Source of the DNA: Mycobacterium paraseoulense
GTDB lineage: Bacteria > Actinomycetota > Actinomycetes > Mycobacteriales > Mycobacteriaceae
Length of the DNA: 64,000 nt
Assembly (NCBI RefSeq): GCF_010731655.1
Contig: NZ_AP022619.1
Span: forward strand, 5,890,001 to 5,954,000
Direction: 5' to 3'
Made by a program: the position numbers and the translations under genes. The notes beneath the pieces are model-generated. The model did no database searches. It was not told the DNA's origin and saw only the letters and a list, made by a program, of their open reading frames with translations. Each line of letters starts with the position of its first letter. The first letter of the stretch is position 1. Shown in pieces: positions 7,798 through 17,631 of the stretch.

Positions 7798-9683
7798 AGC
7801 CGTACCCGTTCAGCGCGATCGTCGGGCACGACCAGCTGCGGCTCGCCCTGCTGTTGTGCGCCGTGCGCCCGGAGATCGGGGGCGCGCTCATCCGGGGCGA
7901 AAAGGGCACGGCCAAGTCGACGGCCGTGCGCGGGCTGGCGGCGTTGCTGTCGGCCGCCAACGGCAGCGAGGGGACCGGCCTCGTCGAAATGCCGCTTGGC
8001 GCAACCGAAGACCGGGTGATCGGCTCGCTGGACCTGCAGCGGGTGCTGCGCGACGGGGAGCACGCGTTCTCTCCCGGGCTGTTGGCCCGCGCGCACGGCG
8101 GCGTGCTCTACGTGGACGAGGTCAACCTGCTGCACGACCACCTGGTGGACGTGCTGCTCGACGCCGCGGCGATGGGCCGGGTGCACATCGAGCGCGACGG
8201 CATCTCGCATTCGCACGAGGCCCGGTTCGTGCTGATCGGCACCATGAATCCGGAGGAGGGCGAACTGCGCCCGCAACTGCTGGACCGGTTCGGCCTCACC
8301 GTCGACGTGCACGCGTCGCGCGATGTCGACGTGCGGGTGGAGGTGGTCCGCCAGCGGATGGCCTACGAGGCCGACCCGGACGCGTTCGCCGAGCGCTACG
8401 CCGACGCCGAGGCCGAACTGGCCCGGCGGATCGCCGACGCGCGCGCGCTCGTCGGTGACGTGGCGTTGCCGGACAACGAGTTGCGGCGCATCGCGGCGGT
8501 GTGCGCGGCGTTCGACGTCGACGGGATGCGGGCCGATCTGGTGGTGGCCCGCACCGCCGCCGCGCACGCCGCCTGGCGCGGGGCCACGTCCGTCGGGGAG
8601 CAAGACGTCCGGGTGGCCGCCGAGCTGGCGTTGCCGCACCGGCGCCGCCGCGACCCGTTCGACGACCCGGGCATCGACCCCGAGCAGCTGGACGAGGCGC
8701 TGGCGCAAGCCGGTGACGGTGACGGTGACCCCGACCACGAGCCCGAGCCCGAGCCGCCGGGCGGTGGGCAGTCCGCCGATGGCCAAGCGCCACAAAGTGG
8801 TTCATCGTCGTCATCGAGGCCGCAACCACCGAACGCGATGGGCGACGACCCGCCGCGCCCGCGATCTTCGCCGAAACCGAGCGCGCCGCCGTCGAAGACG
8901 TTCCGCGCCAAGGCGCTGACGGTGCCCGGGGTCGGCGCGGGCGCGCCCGGGCGGCGGTCGCGGGCCCGCAATGCCACCGGCAGCGTGATCGCGGCCGCCG
9001 GCGGCGACGACAGCGGTTCCGGTGCGCACGGGCTGCACCTGTTCGCCACCCTGTTGTCGGCCGCCGAGCGCGCCGTGGCCGGCCCGTTGCGGCCGGGGCC
9101 GGACGACGTCCGCCGGGCGATCCGCGAGGGACGCGAGGGCAACCTGGTCATCTTCGTTGTGGACGCGTCGGGCTCGATGGCCGCGCGCGACCGGATGGCC
9201 GCGGTGAGCGGCGCGACGCTGTCGCTGCTGCGCGACGCCTACCAGCGCCGCGACAAGGTCGCCGTGATCACGTTCCGCCAGCACGAGGCGCGGCTGTTGC
9301 TGCCGCCGACGTCGTCGGCGCACATCGCGGGCCGGCGGCTGGCGGGATTCGACACCGGCGGTAAGACTCCGCTCGCCGAGGGCCTGCTCGCCGCGCGTGC
9401 ACTGATCGTTCGGGAGAGGGCGCGCGACCGGGCCCGGCGCCCGCTGCTGGTGGTGCTCACCGACGGCCGGGCCACCGCGGGACCGGACCCGTTGGGCCGC
9501 AGCCGGGCCGCGGCCGCCCGGCTGGTGGCCGAGGGCGCCGCCGCTGTGGTCGTGGACTGCGAAACGTCCTATGTGCGGCTGGGTTTGGCCGAGCAACTGG
9601 CCCGCCAGCTCGGCGCCCCGGCCGTGCGCCTGGAGCAGTTGCACGCGGATTCTCTGACGCGCGCCGTGCGCGATGCGGCCTGA
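7794..9683 (+). CDS. Magnesium/cobalt chelatase, fused AAA (ChlI) and von Willebrand (ChlD) subunits
   Basis: A 629-residue fusion of the two ATP-driving subunits of class I chelatases. The AAA+ module has Walker [10 protein letters not shown] at 35-43 and a VDEVNLL Walker B. A Pro/Ser/acidic linker covers roughly residues 300-400. The C-terminal integrin-I (vWA) domain carries the MIDAS motif DASGSM near residue 456. Mycobacteria make no chlorophyll; the next genes are cobO, cobB and cysG, so it most likely powers the CobN cobaltochelatase of aerobic cobalamin synthesis. CobN itself is not in the window. Starts at GTG inside the GTGA overlap with the preceding gene. Confidence 0.88.
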   Translation: MKPYPFSAIVGHDQLRLALLLCAVRPEIGGALIRGEKGTAKSTAVRGLAALLSAANGSEGTGLVEMPLGATEDRVIGSLDLQRVLRDGEHAFSPGLLARAHGGVLYVDEVNLLHDHLVDVLLDAAAMGRVHIERDGISHSHEARFVLIGTMNPEEGELRPQLLDRFGLTVDVHASRDVDVRVEVVRQRMAYEADPDAFAERYADAEAELARRIADARALVGDVALPDNELRRIAAVCAAFDVDGMRADLVVARTAAAHAAWRGATSVGEQDVRVAAELALPHRRRRDPFDDPGIDPEQLDEALAQAGDGDGDPDHEPEPEPPGGGQSADGQAPQSGSSSSSRPQPPNAMGDDPPRPRSSPKPSAPPSKTFRAKALTVPGVGAGAPGRRSRARNATGSVIAAAGGDDSGSGAHGLHLFATLLSAAERAVAGPLRPGPDDVRRAIREGREGNLVIFVVDASGSMAARDRMAAVSGATLSLLRDAYQRRDKVAVITFRQHEARLLLPPTSSAHIAGRRLAGFDTGGKTPLAEGLLAARALIVRERARDRARRPLLVVLTDGRATAGPDPLGRSRAAAARLVAEGAAAVVVDCETSYVRLGLAEQLARQLGAPAVRLEQLHADSLTRAVRDAA

Positions 9684-9698
9684 GGAAGGTAACCGCTC

Positions 9699-10313
9699 AT
9701 GCCACAAGGCCGACCGCTGCGGGTCCCCGACGACGGGCTGAGCACCAAGGCGCGCCGCAACACCCCGGTGCTGGCGGTACACACCGGCGCCGGCAAGGGA
9801 AAGTCGACCGCCGCGTTCGGCATGGCGTTGCGGGCCTGGAACGCCGGGCTTTCCGTCGCGGTGTTCCAGTTCGTCAAGAGCGCCAAATGGAAGGTGGGCG
9901 AGGAGACCGCCTTCGCCCAACTCGGCCGGGTCCACGACGCGCACGACGTCGGCGGGCCCGTCGAATGGCACAAGATGGGCGCGGGCTGGTCCTGGTCGCG
10001 CAAGGCGGGCAGCGAGATCGATCACGCGGCGGCCGCGGCCGACGGGTGGGCGGAGATCTCGCGCCGGCTGGCCGGACAACGCCACGACTTCTACGTGCTG
10101 GACGAGTTCACCTACCCGCTGAAATGGGGATGGGTGGACGTCGACGAGGTGGTGGACGCCCTGCTGGCCCGGCCCGGCCACCAGCATGTGGTGATCACCG
10201 GGCGCGACGCACCGCAGCGGTTGATCGAGGCCGCCGATCTCGTCACGGAGATGACCAAGGTCAAGCACCCGATGGACGCGGGCCGCAAGGGGCAGAAGGG
10301 CATCGAGTGGTGA
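9699..10313 (+). CDS. cobO: CobO, cob(I)yrinic acid a,c-diamide adenosyltransferase
   Basis: Transfers the 5'-deoxyadenosyl group from ATP to the reduced corrinoid cobalt. 204 aa, normal length. The P-loop-like GAGKGKST is at 30-37, and VLDEFTYPLKWGWVD and VITGRDAP are conserved CobA/CobO segments. The ATG at 9699 follows GAGGAAGG. Its TGA overlaps the cobB GTG by four bases. Confidence 0.95.
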   Translation: MPQGRPLRVPDDGLSTKARRNTPVLAVHTGAGKGKSTAAFGMALRAWNAGLSVAVFQFVKSAKWKVGEETAFAQLGRVHDAHDVGGPVEWHKMGAGWSWSRKAGSEIDHAAAAADGWAEISRRLAGQRHDFYVLDEFTYPLKWGWVDVDEVVDALLARPGHQHVVITGRDAPQRLIEAADLVTEMTKVKHPMDAGRKGQKGIEW

Positions 10314-11689
10314 GTGTTCCCGCGGTCGTCGTGGCCGCGCCAGCCTCGGGCAGCGGAAAGACCACCGTCGCAACGGGTTTGATCGGCGCCCTACGACGCG
10401 CGGGCCATACGGTGGCACCGTTCAAGGTCGGCCCCGACTTCATCGACCCGGGTTACCACGGCCTGGCGGCCGGGCGTCCGGGCCGCAACCTCGACCCGGT
10501 GCTGGTCGGCGAGAATCTCGTCGGCCCGTTGTACGCCCACGGCGCCCGCGGGGCGGACATCGCGGTGATCGAAGGGGTGATGGGGCTTTTCGACGGGCGG
10601 ATCGCGCCCGCCGCGGCCGGGCCCGCCGAAGGCTCCACCGCCCACGTGGCGGCCCTGTTGGATGCCCCGGTGGTCCTGGTCGTCGACGCACGCGGCCAAA
10701 GCCACAGCGTTGCCGCGCTGCTGCACGGCTTTTCGACGTTCGACCCCGCGACGCGGATCCGCGGCGTGATCCTCAACCGCGTCGGCTCGCCCCGACACGA
10801 ACACGTGCTGCGGCAGGCCTGCGAGCAGGCCGGCGTCGCGGTGCTGGGCGCGATTCCGCGTGCCGCCGAATTGGAGCTTCCGACAAGGTATTTGGGCCTG
10901 GTCACCGCGATCGAATACGGGCGGCGGGCGCGGCTCGCAGTCGACGCGATGACCGATCTGGTCGCTCGTCACGTCGACCTGGGGGCCGTGGCGGCGGTTG
11001 CCGCGAGCCGGGCCGGCCCGGCCTGGGACCCGGCGGCGGTGGTGGGGGAGACGCCGGGCGGGCGGGCCTGCGTGGCGATGGCGGCGGGCAAGGCGTTCAC
11101 CTTCGCCTATGCCGAGCACGCCGAGCTGCTGCGCGCCGCGGGGGCCGACGTGGTCGAATTCGACCCGCTGGCAGACCCGCTGCCCGACGGCACCGACGCG
11201 GTGCTGCTGCCCGGCGGCTTCCCCGAACAGTTCACCGCGGAACTCTCGGCCAACGACACGGTGCGCCGGCAGGTCAACGCGCTGGCCGCCGCCGGCGCGC
11301 CGATACACGCCGAATGCGCCGGCCTCATCTATCTGGCCACCGAACTCGACGGCTATCCGATGTGCGGGGTGCTGGCCGGGTCGGCACGGTTCACCCCGCA
11401 CCTGACGCTGGCCTATCGCGACGCCGTCGCGGTGGCCGATTCACCGCTGTATTCCGCCGGGCAGCGCGCGGTGGGGCACGAATTCCACCGGACCGCGGTG
11501 ACTTTCAGCGACGGCTACCAGCCCGCGTGGGTGTACCGGAGCGCGAACGCCGATCCCGTGCCGGATGGCGTCGTGCACGCCGGGGTGCACGCCTCGTACC
11601 TGCACACCCACCCGGCGGCCGCGCCGGCCGCGGTGGCGCGGTTCGTCGCGCATGCCGCCGCGGGGCGTCGGCGCCACCATGCCCGTTGA
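10310..11689 (+). CDS. cobB: CobB, cobyrinic acid a,c-diamide synthase
   Basis: Glutamine-dependent amidase of the corrin ring at the a and c side chains. 459 aa. The N-terminal ATP-binding domain starts at once with APASGSGKTT (10-19) and has GVMGLFDG; the C-terminal triad-type amidotransferase has its nucleophile in HAECAGLIYL near residue 337 and a conserved HEFHRT. A longer frame reads back into cobO; the GTG at 10310, overlapping the cobO stop, gives the family length. Precedes cysG by 13 bases. Confidence 0.95.
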   Translation: MSVPAVVVAAPASGSGKTTVATGLIGALRRAGHTVAPFKVGPDFIDPGYHGLAAGRPGRNLDPVLVGENLVGPLYAHGARGADIAVIEGVMGLFDGRIAPAAAGPAEGSTAHVAALLDAPVVLVVDARGQSHSVAALLHGFSTFDPATRIRGVILNRVGSPRHEHVLRQACEQAGVAVLGAIPRAAELELPTRYLGLVTAIEYGRRARLAVDAMTDLVARHVDLGAVAAVAASRAGPAWDPAAVVGETPGGRACVAMAAGKAFTFAYAEHAELLRAAGADVVEFDPLADPLPDGTDAVLLPGGFPEQFTAELSANDTVRRQVNALAAAGAPIHAECAGLIYLATELDGYPMCGVLAGSARFTPHLTLAYRDAVAVADSPLYSAGQRAVGHEFHRTAVTFSDGYQPAWVYRSANADPVPDGVVHAGVHASYLHTHPAAAPAAVARFVAHAAAGRRRHHAR

Positions 11690-11690
11690 C

Positions 11691-11703
11691 TAGGCTTGCC
11701 CGG
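11691..11703 (+). promoter_or_regulatory. Leaderless-type promoter for cysG
   Basis: TAGGCT at 11691-11696 is followed by six bases and the cysG GTG at 11703. This places the transcription start on the start codon, so cysG may have its own leaderless transcript besides read-through from cobB. No ribosome site precedes the GTG. Confidence 0.5.
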
Positions 11704-12905
11704 TGACCGAGAACGCTTACCTCGCCGGACTGCGGCTGGCCGGCAAGAAGGTCGTCGTGGTCGGCGGCGGCACGGTTGCCCAGCGCCGGCTGCCCCTGCT
11801 CATCGCGAGCGGTGCGGACGTGCACGTCATCTCCCGCAGCGCCACCCCGGCCGTCGAGGCGATGAGCGGAATAACGTTGTCCCTGCGGGAATACCGCGAC
11901 GGTGACCTCGACGGCGCCTGGTACGCGATCGCGGCCACCGACGACGCGGGCGTGAACGCCGCGGTGGTCGCCGAGGCCGAACGCCGCCACCTGTTCTGCG
12001 TGCGCGCGGACATCGCCGTAGAGGGCACGGCGGTGACACCGGCGTCCTTCAGCTACGCGGGGTTGTCGGTGGGGGTGCTGGCCGGCGGCGAGCACCGCCG
12101 CTCCGCGGCGATCCGCTCGGCCATCCGGGAGGCGTTGCAGACCGGGCTCATCACCCCGGACAGCGCCGCCAGCGCCGGCGTGGTGCGCGGGGTCGCGCTC
12201 GTCGGCGGCGGCCCCGGCGACCCCGAATTGATCACGGTGCGCGGGCGCCGGCTGCTGGCCCACGCCGACGTGGTGGTCGCCGACCGGCTCGCGCCGCCGG
12301 AGCTGCTGGCCGAGCTGCCGCCGCACGTGGAGGTCATCGACGCCGCGAAGATCCCGTACGGGCGGGCCATGGCGCAGGACGCGATCAACGACGTCATGAT
12401 CGACCGCGCCCGGTCCGGCAAGTTCGTCGTCCGCCTCAAGGGCGGGGATCCGTTCGTCTTCGCCCGCGGCTACGAGGAAGTGCTCGCGTGCGCCGACGCC
12501 GGGATCCCGGTCACGGTGGTGCCGGGTGTGACAAGCGCCATAGGGGTGCCCGCGCTGGCCGGCGTTCCGGTCACGCATCGGGCCGTCAACCACGAATTCG
12601 TCGTGGTCAGCGGCCACTTGGCGCCGGATCACCCCGAATCGTTAGTGAATTGGAATGCGCTGGCCGCGTTGTCCGGCACCCTTGTTTTGCTGATGGCCGT
12701 CGAACGCATCGAGCTTTTCGCCGATGCGCTAATACGGGGCGGCCGACCTGCGGATACGCCGGTGCTGGTGGTGCAGCACGGCACTACCGCTGCGCAGCAG
12801 ACTTTGCGGGCCACCCTCGCCGACACGCCGGAAAAGATCCGCGCCGAGGGCATCCGACCTCCCGCGATCATCGTGATCGGGCCGGTGGCGGCTTTCGGGC
12901 TTTAA
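11703..12905 (+). CDS. cysG: CysG, siroheme synthase (precorrin-2 dehydrogenase plus uroporphyrinogen methyltransferase)
   Basis: Converts uroporphyrinogen III to precorrin-2 and oxidises it to sirohydrochlorin, feeding siroheme for sulfite and nitrite reductases and the corrin path. 400 aa. Residues 1-150 hold the NAD-binding dehydrogenase/ferrochelatase-like domain (VVGGGTVAQRR at about 19-29); residues 165-400 hold the SAM methyltransferase with VGGGPGDPELIT, VVADRL and VRLKGGDPFVFARG. M. tuberculosis CysG is of similar size. It is the last gene of the corrinoid set. Confidence 0.94.
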   Translation: MTENAYLAGLRLAGKKVVVVGGGTVAQRRLPLLIASGADVHVISRSATPAVEAMSGITLSLREYRDGDLDGAWYAIAATDDAGVNAAVVAEAERRHLFCVRADIAVEGTAVTPASFSYAGLSVGVLAGGEHRRSAAIRSAIREALQTGLITPDSAASAGVVRGVALVGGGPGDPELITVRGRRLLAHADVVVADRLAPPELLAELPPHVEVIDAAKIPYGRAMAQDAINDVMIDRARSGKFVVRLKGGDPFVFARGYEEVLACADAGIPVTVVPGVTSAIGVPALAGVPVTHRAVNHEFVVVSGHLAPDHPESLVNWNALAALSGTLVLLMAVERIELFADALIRGGRPADTPVLVVQHGTTAAQQTLRATLADTPEKIRAEGIRPPAIIVIGPVAAFGL

Positions 12906-12911
12906 ACGGTT

Positions 12912-12938
12912 CTTAAGATTACTGTAAGGTAACCCTTT
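12912..12938 (+). promoter_or_regulatory. Candidate efpA promoter
   Basis: The 33 bases between cysG and efpA are unusually AT-rich for this window. TAAGAT at 12914-12919 is a fair -10 that would give a leader of about 13-20 bases, with TAAGG (12925-12929) placed to act as a ribosome site. No strong -35 is visible. Confidence 0.35.
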
Positions 12939-14531
12939 ATGACGGCTCTCAACGACAGTGAGCGCGCGGTGCGGAACTTCACGTCCGCGCGCCCCGATCG
13001 TCCGGCCCCGGCGCGCGCCACGCGCCCGGCGGAGACCGCCTCCACCCGCATCAGCAAGTACTACCCGGCATGGCTTCCCTCGCGTCGCTTCATCGCGGCC
13101 GTGATCGCCATCGGCGGCATGCAGTTGCTGGCGACGATGGACAGCACCGTCGCCATCGTCGCGTTGCCCAGGATCCAGAACGAGCTGAGCCTCTCCGACG
13201 CCGGCCGCAGCTGGGTGATCACCGCGTACGTCCTGACCTTCGGCGGGCTGATGCTGCTGGGCGGCCGGCTCGGCGACACGATCGGGCGTAAGCGCACCTT
13301 CATCGTCGGCGTCGCGCTGTTCACCATCTCCTCGGTGCTGTGCGCGGTCGCGTGGGACGAGGTGACCATGGTCATCGCCCGGCTGTCGCAGGGCGTCGGG
13401 TCCGCCATCGCCTCCCCGACGGGCCTGGCGCTGGTCGCCACCACCTTCCCCAAGGGGCCCGCGCGTAACTTCGCGACGGCGGTGTTCGCCGCGATGACCG
13501 CCATCGGTTCCGTGATGGGCCTCGTGGTCGGCGGAGCGCTGACCGAGGTGTCCTGGCGGCTGGCGTTCCTGGTGAACGTGCCGATCGGGCTGGTGATGAT
13601 CTACCTGGCCCGCACCGCGCTGCGCGAGACCAACAGGGAGCGGATGAAGCTCGACGCGACCGGCGCCATGCTGGCCACGCTGGCCTGCACCGCCGCCGTC
13701 TTCGCGTTCTCGATGGGGCCGGAGAAGGGCTGGGTGTCGATCACCACGATCGGCTCCGGAGCGGTGGCGATGGCCGCCGCGCTGGCGTTCATCATCGTGG
13801 AGCGCACCGCCGAAAACCCCGTCGTCCCCTTCGAACTGTTCCGCGACCGCAACCGGCTGGTCACCTTCGCCGCGATCTTCCTCGCCGGCGGGTTGATGTT
13901 CAGCCTGACCGTCTGCATCGGCCTGTACGTGCAGGACATCCTGGGCTACAGCGCGCTGCGCGCGGGCGTCGGCTTCATCCCGTTCGTCATCGCGATGGGA
14001 ATCGGCCTGGGCGTCTCCTCGCAACTGGTGTCGCGGTTTTCGCCCCGGGTGCTGACCATCGGCGGCGGAATCCTGTTGTTCTGGGCGATGATCTACGGCT
14101 GGGCTTTCATGCACCGCGGCGTGCCCTACTTCCCCAACCTGGTGCTGCCCATCATCGTCGGTGGGATCGGCATCGGCATCTGCGTCGTCCCGCTGACGCT
14201 GTCGGCGATCGCCGGGGTCGGTTTCGATCAGATCGGTCCGGTGTCGGCGATCGCGTTGATGCTGCAGAGCCTCGGCGGCCCGCTGGTGCTGGCCGTCATC
14301 CAGGCCGTCATCACCTCCCGCACCCTGTACATGGGCGGCACCACCGGCCCGGTGAAGAACATGAACGACCTCCAGCTGCACGCACTCGACCAGGGCTATA
14401 CCTACGGCCTGCTGTGGGTGGCCGGGGTGGCCGTCATCGTCGGCGCTGCGGCGCTGCTGATCGGCTACACGCCGGCGCAGGTGGCCCACGCGCAAGAGGT
14501 CAAGGAAGCGATCGACGCCGGCGAGCTGTAG
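12939..14531 (+). CDS. efpA: EfpA, major facilitator efflux/lipid transporter of the DHA2 family
   Basis: A 530-residue inner-membrane protein with about 14 hydrophobic helices after a charged N-terminal tail of about 50 residues. Motif A, LGGRLGDTIGRKR, is between helices 2 and 3, and the antiporter motif region reads GSVMGLVVGGALTEVSWR. EfpA is essential in M. tuberculosis, is induced by isoniazid, and has been linked to drug efflux and to lipid movement. The start ATG at 12939 is 33 bases after cysG. It is followed by 138 bases without a gene. Confidence 0.95.
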   Translation: MTALNDSERAVRNFTSARPDRPAPARATRPAETASTRISKYYPAWLPSRRFIAAVIAIGGMQLLATMDSTVAIVALPRIQNELSLSDAGRSWVITAYVLTFGGLMLLGGRLGDTIGRKRTFIVGVALFTISSVLCAVAWDEVTMVIARLSQGVGSAIASPTGLALVATTFPKGPARNFATAVFAAMTAIGSVMGLVVGGALTEVSWRLAFLVNVPIGLVMIYLARTALRETNRERMKLDATGAMLATLACTAAVFAFSMGPEKGWVSITTIGSGAVAMAAALAFIIVERTAENPVVPFELFRDRNRLVTFAAIFLAGGLMFSLTVCIGLYVQDILGYSALRAGVGFIPFVIAMGIGLGVSSQLVSRFSPRVLTIGGGILLFWAMIYGWAFMHRGVPYFPNLVLPIIVGGIGIGICVVPLTLSAIAGVGFDQIGPVSAIALMLQSLGGPLVLAVIQAVITSRTLYMGGTTGPVKNMNDLQLHALDQGYTYGLLWVAGVAVIVGAAALLIGYTPAQVAHAQEVKEAIDAGEL

Positions 14532-14655
14532 CTCGAGGGGTCGCCGACGGCGGCCAACTCCAATGTCCTTGCGCCGGATTCGATAGCGCCCGCGATATCG
14601 CATCGGTGGGGCCTCGCATGAGTCCTCGGCTGCTCCGTGCCCGTCCCCGACCAGT

Positions 14656-14670
14656 TAGGCTGGCCCGCTG
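14656..14670 (+). promoter_or_regulatory. Leaderless-type promoter for proS
   Basis: TAGGCT at 14656-14661 lies eight bases before the GTG at 14670 and no ribosome site is seen between them, so the proS message probably starts at or next to its start codon. Confidence 0.45.
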
Positions 14671-16427
14671 TGATCACCCGGATGTCCGAGCTGTTCTTGC
14701 GCACATTGCGCGACGACCCCGCCGACGCCGAAGTGCCGAGCCACAAGCTGCTCATCCGGGCCGGCTACATCCGGCCGGTGGCGCCCGGGCTGTACAGCTG
14801 GCTGCCGCTCGGCCTGCGGGTGCTGCGCAAGATCGAAGCCGTCGTCCGCGAGGAGATGAACGCGATCGGCGGGCAGGAGATCCTGTTCCCGGCGTTGCTG
14901 CCGCGCGCGCCGTACGAGACGACGAACCGGTGGACCGAATACGGCGACGGCGTGTTCCGGCTCAAGGACCGCCGCGGCAACGACTACCTGCTGGGGCCCA
15001 CGCACGAGGAGGTGTTCACCCTGACCGTGAAGGGTGAATACAGCTCCTACAAGGACTTTCCGGTGTTGCTCTACCAGATCCAGAACAAATACCGCGACGA
15101 GGCGCGGCCGCGGGCCGGGATCCTGCGGGTGCGCGAGTTCCTGATGAAGGACTCCTACTCCTTCGACATCGACGAGGCGGGGCTCAAGGCCGCCTACCAC
15201 GCGCATCGGGAGGCCTACCAGCGCATCTTCAACCGGCTGCGGGTGCGCTACGTGATCGTGTCCGCGGTGTCGGGCGCGATGGGCGGCAGCGCGTCGGAGG
15301 AGTTCCTGGCCGAAAGCCCGGTCGGGGAGGACACCTTCGTGCGCTGCCTGGAGTCCGGGTACGCGGCCAACGTCGAGGCCGTCATCACCGCCCGCCCGGA
15401 GCCGCCGTCCGCTGAAGTCGTCGCCGGGCTGCCCGAGGCGGTGGTCCACGACACCGGTGACACCCCGACCATCGCCGCCTTGGTGGACTGGGCCAACACC
15501 GCGGACCTCGGTCGCACCGTCACCGCGGCGGACACGCTGAAGAACGTGTTGCTCAAGGTGCGCCAGCCCGGCGGGGAGTGGGAGCTGCTGGCCATCGGGC
15601 TGCCCGGCGACCGCGAGGTCGACGACAAGAGGCTGGGTGCCGCGCTCGAGCCGGCCGACTACGCGTTGCTCGACGACGCCGACTTCGCCAGGTACCCGTT
15701 CCTGGTGAAGGGCTACATCGGTCCGAAGGCGCTGCGGGACAACGGCGTTCGCTACCTCGTCGACCCGCGGGTGATGGACGGTACCAGCTGGATCACCGGG
15801 GCGGACGAACCCGGGCGGCACGTCGTCGGCCTGGTGGCCGGCCGCGACTTCACCGCCGACGGCACCATCGAGGCCGCCGAGGTGCGCGACGGCGATCCGT
15901 CCCCGGACGGCGCCGGGCCGCTGGTGTCGGCGCGGGGCATCGAGGTCGCGCACATCTTCCAGCTCGGCCGCAAATACACCGACGCGTTCGCCGCCGACGT
16001 GCTCGGCGAGGACGGTAAGCCGGTGCGGCTGACCATGGGGTCCTACGGCCTCGGGGTGTCGCGGTTGGTGGCGGTGATCGCCGAGCAGCACCACGACGAG
16101 CTGGGGCTGCGCTGGCCGTCGGCGATCGCGCCGTTCGACGTGCACCTGGTGATCGCCAACAAGGACGCGGACGCCCGCACCGGGGCCACCGCGCTGGCCG
16201 CCGACCTGGACCGGCTGGGGGTCGACGTGCTGCTCGACGACCGGCAGGCGTCGCCGGGGGTCAAGTTCAAGGACGCCGAGCTGCTGGGCGTGCCCTGGAT
16301 TCTGGTGGTGGGGCGCGGCTGGGCCAACGGCGTGGTCGAGCTGCGGGACCGCTTCAGCGGCGAGACGCGCGAGCTGTCCACCGGGCCGGCGCTGGCCACC
16401 GATGTCGCCGCGGCCCTGACCTGCTAG
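14670..16427 (+). CDS. proS: ProS, prolyl-tRNA synthetase
   Basis: Charges tRNA-Pro. 585 aa with the bacterial-type architecture: class II motif 1 around [12 protein letters not shown], motif 2 in [17 protein letters not shown], an inserted editing (INS) domain at about residues 240-390 with [15 protein letters not shown], motif 3 in [12 protein letters not shown], and an anticodon-binding C-terminal domain. The GTG at 14670 (VITRMSEL) matches the M. tuberculosis start; the ATG at 14682 is an alternative. Confidence 0.96.
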   Translation: MITRMSELFLRTLRDDPADAEVPSHKLLIRAGYIRPVAPGLYSWLPLGLRVLRKIEAVVREEMNAIGGQEILFPALLPRAPYETTNRWTEYGDGVFRLKDRRGNDYLLGPTHEEVFTLTVKGEYSSYKDFPVLLYQIQNKYRDEARPRAGILRVREFLMKDSYSFDIDEAGLKAAYHAHREAYQRIFNRLRVRYVIVSAVSGAMGGSASEEFLAESPVGEDTFVRCLESGYAANVEAVITARPEPPSAEVVAGLPEAVVHDTGDTPTIAALVDWANTADLGRTVTAADTLKNVLLKVRQPGGEWELLAIGLPGDREVDDKRLGAALEPADYALLDDADFARYPFLVKGYIGPKALRDNGVRYLVDPRVMDGTSWITGADEPGRHVVGLVAGRDFTADGTIEAAEVRDGDPSPDGAGPLVSARGIEVAHIFQLGRKYTDAFAADVLGEDGKPVRLTMGSYGLGVSRLVAVIAEQHHDELGLRWPSAIAPFDVHLVIANKDADARTGATALAADLDRLGVDVLLDDRQASPGVKFKDAELLGVPWILVVGRGWANGVVELRDRFSGETRELSTGPALATDVAAALTC

Positions 16428-16448
16428 CCGCAAAACCCTTGCGGCCCT
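16426..16448. terminator. Hairpin between convergent proS and the ferritin-like gene
   Basis: CCGCAA, loop AACCC, TTGCGG (16429-16445) is a perfect six-base stem flanked by CTAG on each side. It sits in the 19 bases between two converging genes, a typical place for a bidirectional terminator; there is no U-tract, as is common in mycobacteria. Its 13-base core GCAAAACCCTTGC also occurs in the hairpin at 240-252. Confidence 0.5.
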
Positions 16449-16893
16449 AGTCGTTTCCGCCCGGGAAACTCGTGGTGATGGGCCAGGCGCCCAGCACGCG
16501 GTTCCACCGGGCGGCCATCACGGCGCTTTGGGTCAGGGCGGTCGCGGCGAACGCGCGGTCGTCGGCCGTCTCGGCATGCTCGATCACCACGCGCCAGGCC
16601 GACGCGCCGTCGTTTTCCATCCGCGCCGCCAGCCGCGCCGCGTCCGCCGCGCTGCCCACCAGGATCGGCAGCTGGTAGCCGGCGGCGGCGACCGGCGCGT
16701 TGACCTTGCGGGCGGTCAGCATCGCGATCACGTCGTCGCGGCGCTGCCGGTGCTGGGTCAGGGCCTCCACCACCAGGCCGTTCACGCTGGGCGGCGACAG
16801 CGCCGAGACCATGCCGTAGCCGTAGATCGTCGAGTGTTCGATGGCCAGCGCGTCGCACAGGGCGGCGTTGTCGGCGTCCTTGCCGGAGCTCAT
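16447..16893 (-). CDS. Ferritin-like DUF4439 protein (Rv2844 type)
   Basis: A 148-residue, almost wholly helical, alanine-rich protein with the DUF4439 ferritin-like pattern: ALAIEHSTIYGYGMVSAL near the N-terminus and HRQRRDDVIAML later supply the E/H residues usual in such bundles. Function is not known. Its ATG overlaps the stop of the upstream lipoprotein gene by four bases, so the two are translated together and may form one envelope complex. Confidence 0.8.
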   Translation of the reverse strand: MSSGKDADNAALCDALAIEHSTIYGYGMVSALSPPSVNGLVVEALTQHRQRRDDVIAMLTARKVNAPVAAAGYQLPILVGSAADAARLAARMENDGASAWRVVIEHAETADDRAFAATALTQSAVMAARWNRVLGAWPITTSFPGGND

Positions 16894-17432
16894 ATCGACG
16901 GGCCCCCGGGTACCAGCGCGACCGTGTAGGAGGCCGTGCAGGACGCGATGATCGAGGCGAGCAACCCCGCCCGGTAGCCCGATTCGCCGGCCACCAGGCG
17001 GCTGGCGCTGTCCGCCGAGGCGCGCAGTGCGTTGATCACGTCGGACACCGGCGGCGGGGGAGGCGGCGGCCCGGGCGGTTGGGCCGGGCTGGGGCCGACG
17101 GTCGTCGTCTCACTCGTCGACGACGTGGTGAGCTTGCCCGCGGCCCGCGAGATCTCCGTGGACAGGGCGCGGGCATGCGCGGCGCGTTGACTGGCGACCA
17201 CCGTCAGCGCGGCGGCGACCTGCGGTGGATTGCCGACGGCCGCCGCGGCGGCACCGGCCAGCGCGCTGTCCTTGCGGGCCTGGTCCAACGGTCCCAGCAG
17301 CTCTTCGACGGCCGGGGGCTTGGGCGGGGACTCGCCGCAGGCGGAGGTGAGGACCCCGAACGCAGCCAGAGCCGCGCCGCCGGCAAGCACACCCCGCCGG
17401 TTGACGACGGGATCGGCGCTAGACACAAACAC
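16890..17432 (-). CDS. Predicted Tat-type lipoprotein (Rv2843 type)
   Basis: About 180 aa. The N-terminus reads NRRGVLAGGAALAAFGVLTSAC: twin arginine, hydrophobic core and a lipobox LTSAC, so the mature protein should begin at Cys and be membrane-anchored outside. The rest is Ala-rich helix with a Ser/Thr/Pro linker containing a run of prolines. The GTG at 17432 gives FVSSADP ahead of the signal; a second GTG six bases inside is possible. It is coupled to the DUF4439 gene and divergent from rimP. No enzyme motif is visible. Confidence 0.75.
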   Translation of the reverse strand: MFVSSADPVVNRRGVLAGGAALAAFGVLTSACGESPPKPPAVEELLGPLDQARKDSALAGAAAAAVGNPPQVAAALTVVASQRAAHARALSTEISRAAGKLTTSSTSETTTVGPSPAQPPGPPPPPPPVSDVINALRASADSASRLVAGESGYRAGLLASIIASCTASYTVALVPGGPSI

Positions 17433-17631
17433 ATCCTGCCATCGGTGCGAAGGTGGGCACGAAGCCAGGACGCGATCCCGCCGTCAGACGCGATTCCTGG
17501 CGTATCGTTGATAGCTGGCTCTCGCGGGACGGCAGCCTTCGCGTTCCGCCGGGACACTGGAGCCGCCCGCGGGCCAACGGGGGCGGCGACGCCCTCCAGC
17601 TGACCGGACAACTCAAGATGAGGAGCTCGCC

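Noticed and set aside
7700-9700. Cobalamin riboswitch near the cobalamin genes
   Set aside because: The genes overlap or nearly abut with no leader long enough, and no B12-box-like sequence was seen.
12729-14603. A 624-codon minus-strand frame opposite efpA
   Set aside because: Asp/Gln/Arg/His-rich shadow without domains; EfpA on the plus strand is full length.
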